A stretch of 10,315 nucleotides of DNA from the NCBI GenBank assembly GCA_026770575.1, contig MU657494.1, positions 3,934 through 14,248 of the forward strand, written 5' to 3'. How positions within the stretch are numbered: position 1 is the first letter of the stretch; every line of letters starts with the position of its first letter. The notes below the pieces were generated by a model. It ran no database searches and had not been told where the DNA came from. It saw only the letters and a program-made list of their open reading frames with translations. Position numbers and translations under genes: made by a program. Positions 1 to 5,958 of this stretch are shown here, piece after piece. Source of the DNA: Pelagophyceae sp. CCMP2097. Lineage: Eukaryota; Sar; Pelagophyceae.

Positions 1-156
1 CGTCTTTGCGCCTCCCCGGCCGCGCTGCCGGCGGCGCTGCATCTCGCCTTCGATGTCCGACTCCTCGAAGTCGTCGTCCGAGGTCTCGAGCTGCGCCATT
101 GCGCGGAACGCGGTCTCGTTGCTGTCGGCGACGCTGGTCTCGTCGCGGGCCTGCAT
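1..156 (-). CDS. N-terminal part of a GC-rich acidic host or transposon protein, cut by the window edge
   Basis: On the minus strand an ATG at 156 opens a frame of 52 codons that runs off the left edge without a stop. The product is rich in Asp, Glu and Ser, with a run LETSDDDFEESDIEGE at about residues 23-38, followed by an Arg/Gly-rich basic patch (RRRQRGRGG, residues 41-49). Codon use is strongly G/C-ended, opposite to the AT-rich viral genes to the right, so it belongs to the flanking host DNA. Acidic, low-complexity N-termini of this kind occur in piggyBac-type transposases and in nuclear host proteins, but nothing here decides between them. The frame stays open upstream of the ATG to about 230, so the true start or a splice site could be further up. 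The plus-strand open frame over the same bases encodes only Arg/Ala-rich low complexity and is taken as a shadow. Confidence 0.4.
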   Translation of the reverse strand, partial: MQARDETSVADSNETAFRAMAQLETSDDDFEESDIEGEMQRRRQRGRGGAKT

Positions 157-219
157 CTGGGACACCGCCGCTGCTGGCAGCCCCGACACGCGACTTCGAA
201 TTTGAACGCTCCGCGCGAA

Positions 220-570
220 AGTGACACCAATTGGATTATATCGCGTAGAGTGACACCGATTTAGATTAAGAACAACGGCTTGGTGCTACCGATTTGCTTT
301 AGTTGCATCAAAGTGACACCGATCAGGATTGTTCTGCACATTGCGACACCATCTGCATATAATACGTGCTTGTGCGACTCCATTGGGATTAAATCGGCAA
401 AAGTGACACCAATGAGATTAAAATCAACGAAAGTGACACCGATCAGGATAATTGCGCACATGGCGGCGCAATATGCATATAATACAAAAAAGGCGACTCT
501 ATTAGGATTAAATCAGCAAAAGTGATTCCGATTAGATTAAAATCAACGAAAGTGACAGCGATCAGGGATT
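220..570. repeat. Satellite-like tandem repeat with a 120-base higher-order unit
   Basis: The core motif GTGACACCGAT followed by (A/C)AGGATTA or TAGATTAAAATC recurs every 20-odd bases with many variants. On top of it lies a longer period: AAAGTGACACCGATCAGGAT begins at 310 and again at 430, and AAAGTGACAGCGATCAGGG begins at 549. The higher-order unit is therefore 120 then 119 bases, and each unit contains GCATATAATAC near its middle. The open frames across it (261-461 on minus, 280-525 on plus) are translated repeat, not genes. It may be host satellite or subterminal repeats of another transposon. Confidence 0.8.
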
Positions 571-955
571 ATCTTATAATTTTAATTATTTACGTGGGCA
601 TTGCAATGGCATTTGTCTGTATCTTTTGCTCGAAGTCGGGTCCTCCGTGTGCCTCCGGCGCGCTCTTGTAATAGTCAGTAAATTTAAACAGCGCCGAGAG
701 TCCTGATAATCTAATTCGACAGTGACCTTTTGTGTTGCTGACGCATGCCCGCCCGCCGCCGCCGCCTCCGCTCTTCCCCTTATTCCATTTCCTTTTGCGA
801 ATGCCCGCGCTGCTTGCTATAGTCGGTAAATAGAAACAGTACCGAGAGACAAACTTCTCAGAGCTGAGACGCGCGGGCGCGCATGCTTAAACGGAAGAAG
901 AGCGCGGAGGCAATTCCGTATGGTACCAGCGTCCCCTATAGGGCAAGAAGTAAAA
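571..955. other. GC-rich flanking sequence without a recognisable gene
   Basis: About 385 bases of mixed, locally very GC-rich sequence (CCGCCGCC runs near 750-770). I see no convincing coding frame, RNA gene or transposon end. It contains the 29-base repeat pair listed separately. Composition changes abruptly to AT-rich after about 950, so I place the host/element border near or somewhat after this point. No target-site duplication could be identified, because the other end of the element is outside the window. Confidence 0.5.
672..848 (+). repeat. Pair of 29-base direct repeats 148 bases apart
   Basis: Positions 672-700 and 820-848 match at 24 of 29 bases, sharing TAGTC(A/G)GTAAAT, AAACAG and CCGAGAG. 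The second copy also has a short internal inverted repeat, TCGGTA and TACCGA. A related string, AATTTAAACAGCGYCGA, occurs in the first copy (681-697) and once more at 1585-1601, close to the first viral gene. These may be fragments of a dispersed host repeat. Confidence 0.6.
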
Positions 956-960
956 AATAT

Positions 961-995
961 AGACTTTTTTGAGAGGTATACTCTCAAAAAAGTCT
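961..995. repeat. Perfect 15-base inverted repeat (hairpin) near the host/element border
   Basis: AGACTTTTTTGAGAG (961-975) and its exact reverse complement (981-995) are separated by the five bases GTATA. It sits where the GC-rich flank gives way to AT-rich sequence. It could be a cruciform-forming terminal structure, a transcript hairpin or a remnant of a small inverted-repeat element. The sequence does not decide which. Confidence 0.8.
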
Positions 996-1044
996 TGTGA
1001 TAAAATGAAATTTTAGGATTTTTCGAAAAACTTAGGAAACTTAT

Positions 1045-1098
1045 GAACATTCTGAACATTCTGAACATTCTGAAAATTCTGAAAATTCTGTAAAATTC
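1045..1098 (+). repeat. Nine-base tandem repeat (GAACATTCT)n
   Basis: Three perfect units GAACATTCT (1045-1071) are followed by two units GAAAATTCT (1072-1089) and a degenerate one. The minus-strand reading of this tract gives a MFRMFRMF peptide that is repeat translation and not a gene. Confidence 0.85.
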
Positions 1099-1182
1099 CG
1101 AAAATGCGAAAAGAATTTTTCAAAATTTTAAAGATTAAATAAAATCTGAAAAATCTCAAAATTAGAACCACAAAAAAAGGAT

Positions 1183-1392
1183 TTGATTAAGCCTTTATAA
1201 AGATCTTTTCGTTTTCGGAATAAGGTTTCAAATAATGTTTCAAACCTGTGTTTTAAAAGAGAAAAAAGATTTTTGAGAATTGGGGACTTGATTAAACCTG
1301 TATAAAGATCTTTACGTTTTCGGAATAAGGTTTCAAATAATGTTTCAAACCTGTGTTTTAAAAGAGAAAAAAGGTTTTTGAGAATTGGGGAT
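1183..1392 (+). repeat. Two tandem copies of a 105-base noncoding unit
   Basis: The unit starting TTGATTAA at 1183 repeats at 1288, and the first bases of a third copy start at 1393, giving an exact 105-base period. The two full copies differ at only a few positions. Each contains an AT-rich core, TATAAAGATCTTT, and the string GGTTTCAAATAATGTTTC followed by AAACC, which is an imperfect palindrome. High identity between copies suggests recent duplication. Placed between the border and the first gene, it may be part of the element's terminal region. Confidence 0.85.
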
Positions 1393-1677
1393 TTGATTTG
1401 CTGAGGTGGTTTTCAGAGGTTTAGAAGGCTTAGGATCATAAAGGATCTATATGGATCTATATGGATCTTAAAGGAGTCCGCATTGCTTTAAATGCTTTAA
1501 TTATATTCTAATAAATTCTAATAAATTCTCATAAAATATATCCAATTTTTATTATTATTTTTTGTCAAGAAATGAGATATGTGCAATTTAAACAGCGTCG
1601 ATATAGAACATGTAGTAAATCAATGATACAAATTCATAAATACAAATTCAATAAAATAAAAAACATTCACTATAAAT
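1393..1677. other. AT-rich gene-free stretch with short 10-base tandem repeats
   Basis: No coding frame is supported here. GGATCTATAT is repeated in tandem near 1445-1470, and CTAATAAATT near 1508-1530. The copy of AATTTAAACAGCGTCGA at 1585-1601 resembles the flanking repeat at 681-697. Just before the first gene the sequence reads CACTATAAATATG, so the TATAAA may serve as a promoter element for the gene at 1678. Confidence 0.5.
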
Positions 1678-2082
1678 ATGAAGTGTATTTTTGGAAAAAA
1701 AAGTTTGATAGAATTTATTATTGAACATCATAAAAATAGCAAATCAATGAAATCAATTAAGAGCATGTTTATAGGGAAGTGGAATCGAGATGACAATATA
1801 CCCTTCTTTGACAACCACCTTGATCTGGACGAAGATTTTTTCGGATGTATAAAAAACTATAAAAAGTTAAAAATCTTTATTTATACTCTAACAAAATTTA
1901 TAGAGTATTACGAATAAGAAGATGAAAATTACGAGTTGTATATACACATTCTTTCATTAGATTTTAATAAAACACAAAACAGATTTTTCAAGAACCTTGG
2001 CGTGTCTAATATTGGAACGTTGAGAAGAACAGAATCGGACGATAAGAAAGAATTATTTCTAAAAGAACAAGACATGTACTAA
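1678..2082 (+). pseudogene. Unknown viral-type gene broken by one in-frame stop
   Basis: The frame opens with ATG at 1678, a few bases after a TATAAA, and reads 79 codons to a TAA at 1915-1917. It continues in the same frame for 54 more codons to TAA at 2080-2082. The second part looks coding (ELYIHILSLDF, KELFLKEQDMY) and ends just before the next gene's AT-rich leader, so I read it as one gene of about 134 codons with a nonsense change. The product is rich in Lys, Phe, Ile and Asp, has an acidic stretch near residues 48-54 (HLDLDEDFF), and shows no signal peptide or known motif. I do not recognise the family. It has none of the His/Cys/Gln motifs of an adenain protease, a gene expected in this kind of element. 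Confidence 0.55.
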
Positions 2083-2153
2083 TTAAAAAAAAATGTTTTC
2101 ATAAAAATGAAGTGCGAAACGATATAAATATTATTTTATATATAAAGATATAG

Positions 2154-2471
2154 ATGAGTGAGATCAACGAAACGCTGAATTGTGAAACAACTTCGAAAGT
2201 TATAAACAAGCATCCCAAAGAAAGAAAATCCCTAAAAAACAGATGGAACATATTGATGAAAGATGATTTTGGGAATATAATTTTAGACAAATCATATAAA
2301 AGTCATGTAGACATGGTGAAATGTGACTTAAATCATATCACATCGAGGCAGTTGATGTATTATTATGTTCGAGGAAGAGATAAGATGAAAAGCGAGGAAC
2401 CTTCCAATAGAAAGAGCAAGTTTAATATCAAAATTACAAAACTCGGTAAATCTGATGAACAATTGATCTAA
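2154..2471 (+). CDS. Hypothetical basic protein, 105 residues, possible helix-turn-helix
   Basis: This is an uninterrupted frame starting with ATG at 2154, 10-odd bases after TATATAAAG, which fits the AT-rich leaders seen before other genes here. The protein is basic. Its middle (about residues 45-75, from KSYKSHVDM through ITSRQLMYYYVRGRDK) resembles the pattern of a short helix-turn-helix in which a second helix with a Tyr-rich end follows a turn. That is a weak inference. No catalytic motif or membrane segment is visible. Its stop codon (2469-2471) overlaps the stop of the small minus-strand gene at 2468, a compact convergent arrangement typical of virus-like genomes. A DNA-binding or regulatory role is possible but unproven. 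Confidence 0.55.
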   Translation: MSEINETLNCETTSKVINKHPKERKSLKNRWNILMKDDFGNIILDKSYKSHVDMVKCDLNHITSRQLMYYYVRGRDKMKSEEPSNRKSKFNIKITKLGKSDEQLI

Positions 2472-2653
2472 CTTTTCGAAAGAGTTTGTGTAAATGCGTC
2501 GAATATTGCGAGATAAACTTTATGTTCTATTGTCTCATCAAGCATAGGTATATCCATATTTTTATTGATACATTCTATCATCTGAAACCTAATTTTTTCG
2601 CTATTTAAGAATCTAATCAAATACGGTTTCAATATTTTGAAGATAATAAACAT
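2468..2653 (-). CDS. Small hypothetical protein, 61 residues
   Basis: An intact minus-strand frame runs from ATG at 2653 to TAG at 2468-2470. The start lies in an AT-rich context (ATTAATATAATG on the coding strand) like the starts of several neighbours. The stop overlaps the stop of the plus-strand gene ending at 2471, and the start lies about 40 bases below the apparent end of the lipase-like gene on the same strand. The N-terminal third is hydrophobic and basic (IFKILKPYLIRFL) and the rest is mixed helical. I recognise no family. The argument for reality is the fit to the compact gene layout, because the length alone could arise by chance. Confidence 0.45.
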   Translation of the reverse strand: MFIIFKILKPYLIRFLNSEKIRFQMIECINKNMDIPMLDETIEHKVYLAIFDAFTQTLSKS

Positions 2654-2691
2654 TATATTAATACACTTTTTTAAATCTTCAAAATATATAT

Positions 2692-3358
2692 TTATTCATC
2701 AGTATATGAATATCCATTAGGTGGTTTGATTGTTAAAAAATCTCTTTAAGATTCATTAGTTTCACTTATTTTGTCTCTAATCAGAAAATTTATCTATTGA
2801 ATGCGAATCTCAATGATTTTTTTTTGGTACATAATTACTCGTTTCATTTTTTCGAGGTATAACTGAACCGATGCTTATTGGGTCACTATACGTGGAAAAA
2901 TTATAAATCGGTGAACGAGCCTCATTTCTATCATCCAACGTATCTTTAAGATCGTACCACGGATTGGATCCGGGTGCATAAGAATACGTGGCTGTTATCC
3001 CATCATTTCTTCGTGTTAAATAATTTGTAAGTGAACTACCCATACTGTGTCCTGTAAAATACAATTTTTCCTCCCGTCCTAAATAATTCTGTACTTATTT
3101 TAATTTTTCTTCCGCTTCGATAAAGCGAGGATTCATCGACTGAGTATTAATGATAATAGAAGCATCAGCAATCAAATCGTTCACATTTAAAACATCTGTA
3201 CCACGCCAAACCAAAAAATTATTACCACTCGTATTTTCACGATACAACCTCGAACGTCTATCGCTAAACATTTTATTTTGGGTAAATCCTTTTATTGAAG
3301 AGTTTGAGTATAAAATTTTGGAGAGTTCTGCTGTTGTCTTTCGCAGTTCTAAATCCAT
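2692..3358 (-). pseudogene. Class 3 lipase-like gene with stops and a frameshift
   Basis: Lipases of this alpha/beta-hydrolase family cleave acyl esters with a Ser-Asp-His triad. The frame starts with ATG at 3358. A WRGTD string at residues 51-55 fits the oxyanion-hole FRGT region. The nucleophile elbow GHSMG (3038-3052) comes about 50 residues later. SDPIS, with a candidate catalytic Asp (codon at 2882-2884), and a His (codon 2813-2815) follow in the order expected of class 3 lipases. A TAA at 3095-3097 splits the frame between oxyanion region and elbow; the two parts are in the same frame. After the His a TGA ends that frame, but a shift by one base gives further coding-like sequence ending RDFLTIKPPNGYSYTDE and TAA at 2692-2694, with internal TAG (2794-2796) and TAA (2746-2748). 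No signal peptide is evident. It shares an inverted-repeat promoter with the divergent gene at 3401. The lipase call is good; the extent of the C-terminus is inferred. Confidence 0.75.
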
Positions 3359-3403
3359 TAATTTATATATTATTCATATATTTAAAAAATATATAAATTA
3401 ATG
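3356..3403. promoter_or_regulatory. Symmetric divergent promoter, perfect 16-base inverted repeat
   Basis: CATTAATTTATATATT (3356-3371) and its exact reverse complement AATATATAAATTAATG (3388-3403) flank a 16-base AT-only-but-one spacer. The outer three bases of each arm are the start codons of the two divergent genes: the lipase-like gene on the minus strand and the GIY-YIG-like gene on the plus strand. Each arm carries a TATATAAA-like box directly before its ATG, so both genes see the same leader. This is read directly from sequence; promoter function is inferred. Confidence 0.75.
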
Positions 3404-3845
3404 AAGTATTATGATAAGATAAATCTGGAAGCAGAATATGAGAATACTGATAAAAACAAATTCGTATCCTTATATGCCATAACGATGGACAATGCTACGA
3501 CAGGTAGAACTGTGCGAATAAAGATAGGAATGTCATCTTTTTTAACACAAAGGTTATATTCGTATTCATTACCTATGCCGGATGGGTTCTACATATTAGG
3601 TATATTAAGAATTAAACCGAAATATAAAAACAAATATAAACCGAATTTCGTGAACAAAATTATCACTGATTGGAATATTATCAATTTTAATACATCCAAT
3701 TTCACAGTGAGATATTCTTGTTAACAGACATGTGCGTAGCGTTCTATAATATGCGATAAATAACATACCAAAAACCGAAACAAATAAAAAAGAGTTTTCT
3801 GTAATATTATCAAATTCGTATAACATAAATAATAATAGTTTTTAA
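3401..3845 (+). pseudogene. GIY-YIG (T5orf172-like) nuclease-type gene, frameshifted
   Basis: The ATG at 3401 lies inside the right arm of the divergent inverted repeat. Residues about 23-70 follow the GIY-YIG superfamily pattern as seen in T5orf172-type proteins of large DNA viruses and phages: SLYAI, then IKIGMS, then QRLYSYSLPMPDGF. These supply the Tyr, the (Y/K)IG and the conserved Arg. The original frame stops at 3722-3724. The next frame picks up coding-like sequence from about 3705 (ILVNRHVRSVL), has a TAA at 3747-3749, and ends at TAA 3843-3845. I therefore infer a one-base shift near 3705-3720 plus one nonsense change. The catalytic Glu usual for the family should lie in this damaged part and I cannot place it. 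Members act on DNA, but the role in this element is unknown. A chance resemblance cannot be excluded. Confidence 0.55.
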
Positions 3846-3849
3846 ATTA

Positions 3850-4042
3850 ATGAACGACATGTTAATAATAAACATGAAAGCGAAAAAAAGAATCCTTATT
3901 GAGAATAAAAGTAACTTTAAGAAGAAGAAAATTTATTAGAGATATAGGTTTAGTTTCGTTAAAGAATACTGAGATTCATAGAGGTACGATTTCGAATTAT
4001 AATTTATTAAAGCGAATGAATAAACCAATTCTATATTTTTAA
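3850..4042 (+). pseudogene. Small basic gene with a frameshift at an A7 run
   Basis: ATG at 3850 is preceded by AAATTA, the same leader end as the gene at 3401. The first frame stops at about 3937-3939. Another frame is open from before 3900 to TAA at 4040-4042 and reads as a basic protein (LRRRKFIRDIGLV, then YNLLKRMNKPILYF). The two frames can be connected around the run of seven A at 3882-3888, so a homopolymer length change is the likely lesion. The product would be about 63 residues and very Lys/Arg-rich. It lies immediately before the capsid genes, so a small nucleic-acid-binding virion protein is conceivable. I recognise no family. Confidence 0.4.
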
Positions 4043-4059
4043 AATTGTTATATTAAAGT

Positions 4060-4974
4060 ATGACATCCATTGTCAATATTAATTTATCAAGTCTGGACTC
4101 TATTAGAAATGACACCGATCAATCATATTTTTTCGATTTGTCTGAAACTTTAAACTTACATAAAAAGGTTTGCCATACTGAGGTGTCGGATTTTCAGGCT
4201 ATGAATTCCCTTTTAAATATTACAAAAAAGAATAACGAAATAAAAATCAAAAATATGAACAACGAAGTTAGATTAGTTAAAGTTATCGAGGGATTTTATA
4301 CTACAACAGATATATTGGAATGTCTGAAAAATACTTTTAAAGGAAACAATCAGATTTTTAGTGTATCATTCGAGAGAGAAAAAAAAATGAAGTATACAAT
4401 TTCATCTGAAAACAGTTTTAATTTATCAGGCTCATTCATCGAGTTTATCAATATCTTACAAACCGAAGATACAACGAATTCATTGGTATCCAGTAAAGTA
4501 GTAGATATATACAAAAATCAACAAAACATCCATATCATATGTGTTGGAGTTAGAACGTCTAATATAACAACGAACAATGATACGACTTTTATGGGTTCCA
4601 AAATCGCAAAGATCCCATTAAAATGCGTCTTCGGAAATTATATTATATATGAAAATACAAACAACTCGGATAATATGTTATTCGATAATATTGTTGACTC
4701 GTTCAAAATAAGAATTATTGCGGACGATGGTATCGATGTATTGAATGATGTGAACTGGACGCTGACAATAAAACTCGTTATTAAAAATGACACTCGCATA
4801 TCTCAATCGGATCTTGAAGTTGTATATAAAAAAAATAAAGCAAATAATATAAACTATCTGATTGTTTACAATAATGTGAGTTTACTTAAATCAGCAAGGG
4901 AAATTTATATAGAGCGTTTTATCATATTTAAAAACCGTTTCTTTATAATTACACGTTTTGTGAAGAAGAATTGA
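4060..4974 (+). CDS. Penton-type minor capsid protein, intact
   Basis: An uninterrupted 304-residue frame starts with ATG at 4060. The layout matches the penton-like single-jelly-roll proteins of Polinton/adintovirus elements: an N-terminal part rich in beta strands, a segment like FYTTTDILECLKNTF followed by FSVSFEREKKMKYTI (about residues 89-119), and then a central IHIICVGVRTSN strand (about 162-173). A similar strand followed by a short GSKIAKIPLKCVFG segment is typical of these proteins. Such proteins form the fivefold vertices of the capsid. The position in front of the major capsid protein supports this. The C-terminal 25 residues (ERFIIFKNRFFIITRF) are unusually hydrophobic and basic and might be altered relative to the original end. 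Identification rests on pattern similarity, not on an alignment. Confidence 0.6.
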   Translation: MTSIVNINLSSLDSIRNDTDQSYFFDLSETLNLHKKVCHTEVSDFQAMNSLLNITKKNNEIKIKNMNNEVRLVKVIEGFYTTTDILECLKNTFKGNNQIFSVSFEREKKMKYTISSENSFNLSGSFIEFINILQTEDTTNSLVSSKVVDIYKNQQNIHIICVGVRTSNITTNNDTTFMGSKIAKIPLKCVFGNYIIYENTNNSDNMLFDNIVDSFKIRIIADDGIDVLNDVNWTLTIKLVIKNDTRISQSDLEVVYKKNKANNINYLIVYNNVSLLKSAREIYIERFIIFKNRFFIITRFVKKN

Positions 4975-5043
4975 AACGTATGTTCAAGAAAAATTTAAAA
5001 TTAAAAAACTCTATAACAGATAATTTTTTAAAATGTTGTATAT

Positions 5044-5430
5044 ATGGGTTTTAGAGCGCTTGCAAGAAAATCCAATCGCAAAGCACGTTTTATCGGACGA
5101 AAGTCTATAAAGATAGCGCGTACAGTTGGAAGAAAAGCACCAGGTATTTTTATGTATACTGGAAGTGTTATGACTTCACTCGGAAAGGTTGGAGAAGCCG
5201 CTGGTGGTGTCATAGCATTAACAGGAAATGAAGAAATCGCCGTCCCACTGCTTGCAGCGTCTGAGGCTCTAAAATATGGTGGGAAAACTGTTTCTGGGAT
5301 AGGAAAATCTGCAAACCACGCAAAGAATGGAGAATATTTATCAGCTGTTAACACGATTGAGAAAACAGTAATAGATACCCAAAAAGATAAGAAAAAATTT
5401 GATAAAAACAACAAAAATAGATTTATATAA
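5044..5430 (+). CDS. Basic, Gly/Ala-rich virion core or membrane-active protein
   Basis: A 128-residue intact frame starts at ATG 5044, directly after GTATAT. Residues 1-34 are strongly basic (RALARKSNRKARFIGRK and following). Residues about 35-90 form an alternating Gly/Ala/Ser-rich, moderately hydrophobic stretch (GSVMTSLGKVGEAAGG, LLAASEALKYGGKTVSGIG) that would suit amphipathic helices. The C-terminus is again Lys-rich. Small proteins of this build sit next to capsid genes in adenovirus-like and Polinton-like elements, where they act as DNA-condensing core proteins or, like adenovirus protein VI, disrupt membranes. Context (between penton-like and capsid genes) supports a virion role. The precise family is not established. 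An alternative ATG at 5032 is in another frame and short. Confidence 0.55.
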   Translation: MGFRALARKSNRKARFIGRKSIKIARTVGRKAPGIFMYTGSVMTSLGKVGEAAGGVIALTGNEEIAVPLLAASEALKYGGKTVSGIGKSANHAKNGEYLSAVNTIEKTVIDTQKDKKKFDKNNKNRFI

Positions 5431-5447
5431 ATAAATAATATATATAT

Positions 5448-5855
5448 ATGACATCAATAGAAATTATTGAAAACCCAAATGTTTATATAAACTTTAAATT
5501 TAATGGGAATTACTATAACCGAAACATAGAATTCATGATCTCGCAAGACACATTTCCGAACTTGGAAAACAAAAGTATTTATATGAAACTCGTTCAGAGC
5601 AATATAAACAATTTTGATGAGTCGGAAACAAAAATAAAATCAATCAATCTGTTAAATCCATGTTCGAGATAAAAATTTTCTACAAATACTCCGACCAATC
5701 AAATGCTTTTATCTCTTGTTAAAGATGGCATCAACCAAAATAATACTCCCATTTATAAGATCGATTCACTTCCGAGTTTTGTTACTTTTTCGATGGATCA
5801 AACTGAGAATAAACCAATAAATGGCAATATTTTATTGGAATTTTCTTTCAATTAA
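5448..5855 (+). pseudogene. Small beta-rich virion-type protein with one in-frame stop
   Basis: ATG at 5448 follows a TATATATATATG leader, 17 bases after the previous stop. The frame reads 74 codons to TAA at 5670-5672 and then goes on in the same frame for 60 codons to TAA at 5853-5855, making a gene of 135 codons. The distal part is clearly coding-like: FVTFSMDQTENKPING then ILLEFSFN, a strand-turn-strand pattern with a polar loop like the closing strands of viral jelly-roll or fibre-like proteins. It begins MTSI, as does the penton-like protein. It lies between the core-like protein and the major capsid protein, so a minor capsid or cement protein is likely, but I recognise no named family. 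Confidence 0.55.
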
Positions 5856-5924
5856 TTTATATTTTTTATAAACCGAAAGAGGTACATGTATGTATTCTAT
5901 AATTCGATGTTTTGATTATAAAAA

Positions 5925-5958
5925 ATATATATAAAAATTTAAATGATTTACATAATAT
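5925..5958 (+). promoter_or_regulatory. AT-rich leader with TATATATAA before the capsid gene
   Basis: AAAATATATATAAAAATTTAAATG is followed by a short region and then ATAATATATGG, where the capsid ATG is placed. An earlier ATG at 5943 opens a frame of only nine codons, so 5959 is preferred. Very similar TATATA strings lie just before the starts at 2154, 3401, 5448, 8400 and 9135, and before the minus starts at 3358 and 9108. This suggests a shared promoter element used by the element's own genes. Function is inferred from recurrence only, in a region already AT-rich. Confidence 0.4.

Noticed and set aside
6..224. Plus-strand open frame rich in Arg and Ala
   Set aside because: Low-complexity translation of GC-rich DNA; the minus-strand frame over the same bases has more protein-like composition.
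220..570. CRISPR-like array
   Set aside because: Units are variable, spacers are themselves repeats, and the context is eukaryotic. It is a satellite-like tandem repeat.
817..1068. Minus-strand open frame starting MFRMFRMF
   Set aside because: It spans the 9-base repeat, the hairpin and the GC-rich flank, so it is chance reading across unrelated segments.
1678..2082. Adenain-type protease as the identity of the first viral gene
   Set aside because: None of the conserved His, Asn/Asp-Trp, Gln and Cys motif contexts could be found, and the length is too short.
4100..4115. GACACCGATCA in the penton-like gene resembling the flanking satellite motif
   Set aside because: A short match inside an intact coding frame, without tandem copies; coincidence is sufficient.
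4980..5054. Tiny frame starting at ATG 4980 between the penton-like and basic protein genes
   Set aside because: Only 24 codons, overlaps the start of the next gene, and is Lys/Asn-rich as expected from AT-rich DNA.
5028..5414. Minus-strand 128-codon open frame opposite the basic virion protein
   Set aside because: Exact antisense shadow of the plus-strand gene at 5044-5430, which has the leader, context and composition of a real gene.
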